A stretch of 7,382 nucleotides of DNA from Mycolicibacterium porcinum. Its GTDB lineage: Bacteria > Actinomycetota > Actinomycetes > Mycobacteriales > Mycobacteriaceae. The notes beneath the pieces were generated by a model. It was not told where the DNA came from and ran no database searches. It saw only the letters and a program-made list of their open reading frames with translations. A program made the translations under genes and the position numbers. The stretch lies in the NCBI GenBank assembly GCA_001942045.1, contig MSTD01000019.1, forward strand, positions 1-7,382, in the 5' to 3' direction. The first letter of the stretch is position 1. Every line of letters starts with the position of its first letter. This document shows, piece after piece, positions 4,345-7,382 of the stretch.

Positions 4345-5694
4345 ATGACCACTTCGACCGAGGCGCATCAGCCCGCACCGTCGGGCCGCGCCGAAACCCG
4401 CCGCGCCATCTGGAACACCATCCGGGGTTCGTCGGGCAACCTCGTCGAGTGGTACGACGTCTACGTCTACACGGTGTTCGCCACGTACTTCGAAGCCCAG
4501 TTCTTCGACAAGGCCGACAAGAACGCGACCGTCTACGTGTACGCGATCTTCGCCGTCACCTTCCTCACCCGCCCGATCGGCTCATGGTTCTTCGGCCGCT
4601 TCGCCGACCGGCGCGGCCGCCGTGCCGCACTGACGTTCAGCGTCTCGCTGATGGCGTTGTGCTCACTGGTGATCGCGCTCGTCCCGTCACGCGAAACCAT
4701 CGGTGTGGCAGCGCCGGTCATCCTCATCCTGTGCCGGCTGGTGCAGGGCTTCGCGACCGGCGGCGAGTACGGCACCTCGGCGACGTACATGTCCGAGGCC
4801 GCCACCCGGGAACGGCGCGGCTTCTTCTCGTCGTTCCAGTACGTGACGCTGGTCGGCGGACACGTGCTGGCCCAGTTCACCCTGCTGATCATCCTCACCG
4901 CGTTCAGCACCGAACAGGTTCACGAATTCGGTTGGCGCATCGGCTTTGCCATCGGCGGTGTGGCCGCGATCGTAGTGTTCTGGCTGCGCCGCACCATGGA
5001 CGAATCGCTGTCCGAGGAACAACTCGAAGCGGTCCGCGAAGGCAAGGACAAGAGCTCTGGCTCCCTGGCCGAACTGCTCACCCGCTACTGGAAGCCGCTG
5101 CTGCTGTGCTTCCTGATCACCATGGGCGGCACCCTGGCCTTCTACGCCTACAGCGTCAACGCCCCGGCCATCGTCAAGACCACCTACAAGGACCAGGCCA
5201 TGACGGCCACCTGGATCAACCTGATCGGGCTGATCTTCCTGATGGCGATCCAACCCGTCGGCGGAATGATCAGTGACAAGGTGGGCCGCAAACCGCTGTT
5301 GGTGTTCTTCGGCATCGGCGGAGTGCTCTACACCTACGTCCTGTTCACCTATCTGCCCGAGACACATTCACCGATCGTGTCGTTCCTGCTGGTTGCTATC
5401 GCCTACGTGATCCTGACCGGCTACACCTCGATCAACGCCCTGGTGAAATCCGAACTGTTCCCGTCACACATCCGCGCCCTCGGCGTGGGAATCGGCTACG
5501 CCCTGGCGAATTCGATGTTCGGCGGGACCGCGCCGGTGATCTACCAGGCGCTCAAGGAACGCGACCTCGTGCCGTGGTTCATCGCCTACGTCACGGTGTG
5601 CATCGCCCTGTCGCTGTGGGTGTACCTGGCTTTCCTCAAGAACAAGTCCGAGACCTACCTAGACCGGGAGAAAGGCGCGGCCTTCATCCGGTAG
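4345..5694 (+). CDS. kgtP: KgtP-like dicarboxylate (alpha-ketoglutarate)/H+ symporter, MFS
   Basis: A 449-aa, 12-helix major facilitator protein of the metabolite:H+ symporter family in the plasma membrane. It is predicted to import 2-oxoglutarate or a related dicarboxylate with protons. Family marks are GNLVEWYD in helix 1 (31-38), the loop 2-3 motif RPIGSWFFGRFADRRGRR (76-93), and RLVQGFATGGEYGTSATYMS (131-150) then FFSSFQYVTLVGG (160-172). These stretches track E. coli KgtP almost residue for residue from memory. The second-half loop motif (GGMISDKVGRKP) is present, so the gene is intact. The M. tuberculosis kgtP product (Rv3476c) is, as I recall, also 449 aa but lies elsewhere. It is divergent from the HTH/Clp-N operon and converges with DUF4229 across 48 bp without an obvious terminator. 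Alternatives are proline/betaine or shikimate carriers of the same family. Confidence 0.85.
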   Translation: MTTSTEAHQPAPSGRAETRRAIWNTIRGSSGNLVEWYDVYVYTVFATYFEAQFFDKADKNATVYVYAIFAVTFLTRPIGSWFFGRFADRRGRRAALTFSVSLMALCSLVIALVPSRETIGVAAPVILILCRLVQGFATGGEYGTSATYMSEAATRERRGFFSSFQYVTLVGGHVLAQFTLLIILTAFSTEQVHEFGWRIGFAIGGVAAIVVFWLRRTMDESLSEEQLEAVREGKDKSSGSLAELLTRYWKPLLLCFLITMGGTLAFYAYSVNAPAIVKTTYKDQAMTATWINLIGLIFLMAIQPVGGMISDKVGRKPLLVFFGIGGVLYTYVLFTYLPETHSPIVSFLLVAIAYVILTGYTSINALVKSELFPSHIRALGVGIGYALANSMFGGTAPVIYQALKERDLVPWFIAYVTVCIALSLWVYLAFLKNKSETYLDREKGAAFIR

Positions 5695-5742
5695 CGCGCG
5701 AAAGCCGCTGCACCGGAACCGATATCGAACCGGCGCCGACGC

Positions 5743-6051
5743 TCAGTTCGCCGCCGGTGGCTCGTCGCCACGCAACCGGGCCTGCAATTGCTCACGGTCC
5801 TTGCGGCGCCGCTCGTCGACCACGGCAATGGAAGCCGTCGCCCGCTCACGCAGCGGACGGAACAGCCAGATCCCCAACGGCAGCGCGATCACGATGGCGA
5901 ACAACAGCGCCACCACGACCGGGAAATCCGCCACGACCAAACTCCCCACGCCGTAGATCGCCGCGGTGAGCACAGCAACCAGCACCAGCCGGGCTACGAG
6001 GTAAACCGCGACGTCGGTGACCATGCGGGAGGTCGAACCACTTCCTGACAC
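5743..6051 (-). CDS. DUF4229-type two-helix membrane protein
   Basis: A 102-aa protein with two predicted membrane helices (about 14-40 and 43-64), the second ending in IWLFRPLRER. A highly charged cytosolic tail follows (69-95, rich in Arg, Glu, Asp and Gln, likely a helix). Length and layout fit the actinobacterial DUF4229 family and my recollection of M. tuberculosis Rv0531 (105 aa), next to the EspI-like ATPase gene. No function is established to my knowledge. The GTG start at 6051 is chosen because TAGGCT lies 6 nt upstream, as for a leaderless transcript; ATG at 6024 would remove nine residues without touching the helices. Confidence 0.75.
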   Translation of the reverse strand: MSGSGSTSRMVTDVAVYLVARLVLVAVLTAAIYGVGSLVVADFPVVVALLFAIVIALPLGIWLFRPLRERATASIAVVDERRRKDREQLQARLRGDEPPAAN

Positions 6052-6057
6052 ACTCCG

Positions 6058-6080
6058 AGCCTACCGACGACGCGTATATT
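6058..6080. promoter_or_regulatory. Divergent promoter pair for the DUF4229 and 53-aa genes
   Basis: TATATT at 6075-6080 is a plus-strand -10 for the 53-aa gene, whose leader would carry AAGGAGG. TAGGCT at 6063-6058 is a minus-strand -10, with 6 nt to the GTG at 6051. The two are only 11 bp apart inside a 48-bp gap, so the polymerases would compete. Neither has a -35 at ideal spacing. Confidence 0.4.
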
Positions 6081-6099
6081 CGGATCAAGGAGGTTTCGA

Positions 6100-6261
6100 G
6101 TGGCGTATCTACTCCTGCTCATTGCCGCAGCAAGCTTGGTCTACATCGGCTGGCGGCTGGCGCGGGTCAATGGCAGTCGACCCAAGACCCGGGTGATCGG
6201 CCCCGATGACGATCCGGAATTCCTGCGTCGACTCGGGCACGGCGACAAACCCGGCAACTAG
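6100..6261 (+). CDS. 53-aa single-pass membrane protein
   Basis: Starts at GTG 6100, 6 nt after a near-perfect ribosome binding site AAGGAGG (6087-6093), and ends with TAG at 6259-6261. The N-terminus, MAYLLLLIAAASLVYIGWRL, is one hydrophobic helix. A short basic stretch (RVNGSRPKTR) and an acidic cytosolic tail (IGPDDDPEFLRRLGHGDKPGN) follow. The strong ribosome binding site, the helix with positive-inside flank and the tight fit between neighbours argue for a real gene. It appears to correspond to the small M. tuberculosis gene next to Rv0530 (Rv0530A) in my memory. No function is known to me. It converges with the ATPase, leaving 6 bp between stop codons, so the two transcripts must overlap. 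Confidence 0.75.
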   Translation: MAYLLLLIAAASLVYIGWRLARVNGSRPKTRVIGPDDDPEFLRRLGHGDKPGN

Positions 6262-6267
6262 CCTGCG

Positions 6268-7382
6268 TCAGGCCCGCGCGTCCGTCGACCGGCGTGCCCC
6301 GGCGAAGTCGGATGCCACCACCGCGGCCAGCTCAATCAGCGCCTCGCGGGTACCGGGCTTGAGCCGGTCCAGGCTGATCTCCGCGCCCTCCTCCAGGTGC
6401 GGGTCGAACGGCACCAGCCGCACCGCGCGGCAGCGCCGCGAGAAATGGTCCACCACCTTGGACAGATCGACCTTGCCCGACCGTGGCCGTACCGCGTTGA
6501 TCACCGCGATGGAGTTGCGCACCAGATCCTGATGGCCGTGCGCGTCGAGCCAATCCAGCGTCGCCGACGCACTGCGCGCCCCGTCCACCGAACCCGAGCT
6601 GATCACGACCAGCACGTCCGCCTTCGACAGCACCGCCGACATCGCCGAATGCATCAACCCGGTGCCGCAGTCGGTGAGCACCAGGCTGTAGAACCGCTCC
6701 AGCACCTCCAGCGCCCGCAGGTAGTCGTCGGAACTGAACGCCTCCGACACCGCCGGATCGCTCTCCGAAGCCAGCACCTCCAGCCGGCTCGGCCCCTGTG
6801 AGGTGTAAGCCCGGACATCGCTGTAGCGCTCGATGCCCTCGGCGTCGCGCAGCAGGTGACGCACCGTCGCCGCCGTCTCCAGTGGCACCTTCTGGCTCAA
6901 CGTGCCCCGGTCCGGGTTGGCATCCACCGCGACCACCCGGTCACCGCGGATCGAGGCGAACGTGGCACCCAACGTCGCCGTGATCGTGGTCTTACCCACG
7001 CCGCCCTTGAGGGACATCACCGCGATCCGGTAGCAGCCCTGCAGAGGCTGGCTGACCTCGGAGATCAGGTTGTTGCGGTGCGTGGTCTTGGGGCTCTCGC
7101 CGACGTTGACCTGCTTGAACGACGCGACGTACAGCGCCTTGCGCCAGCCCGAGGTGGGCGGGTTCTTGCGCTGTCCCAGCAGCGCGGCGGTGGACAGGTC
7201 CCGGTAGGCCGTGGCGTGCACCCCAGCACCGGGCCGATCCGCACCTCCAGCGGCGGGCGGCGGGAAACTCCCCGCTGCGGGTGGCGGGAAGTTCGCGGCG
7301 ACGGGCCCGGGAAAGCTCGCCGGCACGGGCGGGGCGGTGATCACCGGGACGCCGTGCGGCGGGGCCGGAGCGGTCCACTCCG
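6268..7382 (-). CDS. EspI/MinD-like P-loop ATPase with Pro-rich N-terminus (5' end outside window)
   Basis: The frame is open to the window edge: 12 codons (EWTAPAPPHGVP) precede the internal GTG at 7344, so at least 370 residues are visible and the true start lies beyond 7382. Numbered from that GTG, residues 1-45 are Pro/Ala/Gly-rich, 66-110 hold SGWRKALYVASF and YRIAVMSL, and the deviant Walker A is KGGVGKTT (113-120). The second Lys-type signature Asp is D141 in VAVDANPD, and Walker B is LVLTDCGTG (221-229). Layout and motifs match the EspI-like MinD/ParA group of mycobacteria, some of which sit in ESX secretion loci; M. tuberculosis Rv0530 (405 aa in memory) is the likely orthologue. Members are thought to bind ATP and dimerise to position or regulate partners. 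No ESX genes are visible here, so partner and role are unknown. Confidence 0.88.
   Translation of the reverse strand, partial: EWTAPAPPHGVPVITAPPVPASFPGPVAANFPPPAAGSFPPPAAGGADRPGAGVHATAYRDLSTAALLGQRKNPPTSGWRKALYVASFKQVNVGESPKTTHRNNLISEVSQPLQGCYRIAVMSLKGGVGKTTITATLGATFASIRGDRVVAVDANPDRGTLSQKVPLETAATVRHLLRDAEGIERYSDVRAYTSQGPSRLEVLASESDPAVSEAFSSDDYLRALEVLERFYSLVLTDCGTGLMHSAMSAVLSKADVLVVISSGSVDGARSASATLDWLDAHGHQDLVRNSIAVINAVRPRSGKVDLSKVVDHFSRRCRAVRLVPFDPHLEEGAEISLDRLKPGTREALIELAAVVASDFAGARRSTDARA
7243..7314 (-). repeat. Three octapeptide-coding tandem units in the ATPase N-terminus
   Basis: Three 24-bp units encode FPGPVAAN, FPPPAAGS and FPPPAAGG. They form part of the Pro-rich, probably disordered N-terminal arm. 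The units are imperfect at DNA level, so this is old or diverging rather than a fresh expansion. Confidence 0.6.

Noticed and set aside
5715..5733. CGATATCG palindrome with flanking GAACCG repeats as a terminator of kgtP
   Set aside because: The only true symmetry is an 8-bp palindrome without a loop; the flanks are direct repeats, so no stable hairpin forms.

Overview
This high-GC window reads as the chromosome of a mycobacterium, most likely a non-tuberculous (Mycolicibacterium-type) species. The basis is codon use, a MenA almost collinear with the remembered M. tuberculosis protein, several genes whose -10 box sits 6-7 nt before a GTG/ATG start (leaderless pattern), and gene order. The menA, MTA phosphorylase, DUF4229, small-protein and EspI-like ATPase genes match what I recall of the M. 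tuberculosis Rv0530-Rv0535 neighbourhood, seen here in reverse orientation. No tRNA, rRNA, CRISPR array or insertion sequence was seen.

Left part (1-2430): the last 23 codons of an unrecognised plus-strand gene converge on a minus-strand cluster. That cluster runs, in transcription order, a 94-aa protein with a strongly acidic tail, an MTA phosphorylase (methionine salvage), and a nitronate-monooxygenase-like flavoprotein. A hairpin that also carries a perfect -35 hexamer lies between the last two. menA (menaquinone synthesis) diverges from the 94-aa gene with only 28 bp between start codons.

Middle part (3355-5694): a putative bidirectional hairpin terminator separates menA from a two-gene operon. 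The operon encodes a small HTH protein and a stand-alone protein with two Clp N-domains and no ATPase. Its promoter carries two copies of a palindrome (GTCAAG-N4-CTTGAC type), one over -35 and one over -10, which is the layout expected for autorepression. The Clp-N protein keeps Phe at positions matching two ClpC1 residues that I recall contact cyclomarin-type antibiotics. A ClpC1 decoy, sponge or adaptor role is therefore a reasonable hypothesis and is the most interesting content of the window. A KgtP-like dicarboxylate/H+ symporter gene diverges from this operon.

Right part (5743-7382): a DUF4229 two-helix membrane protein and a 53-aa single-helix membrane protein diverge from a 48-bp promoter region. 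The 53-aa gene converges, 6 bp away, on an EspI/MinD-like P-loop ATPase with a Pro/Ala-rich N-terminus that runs off the window. No gene-free stretch exceeds about 125 bp.
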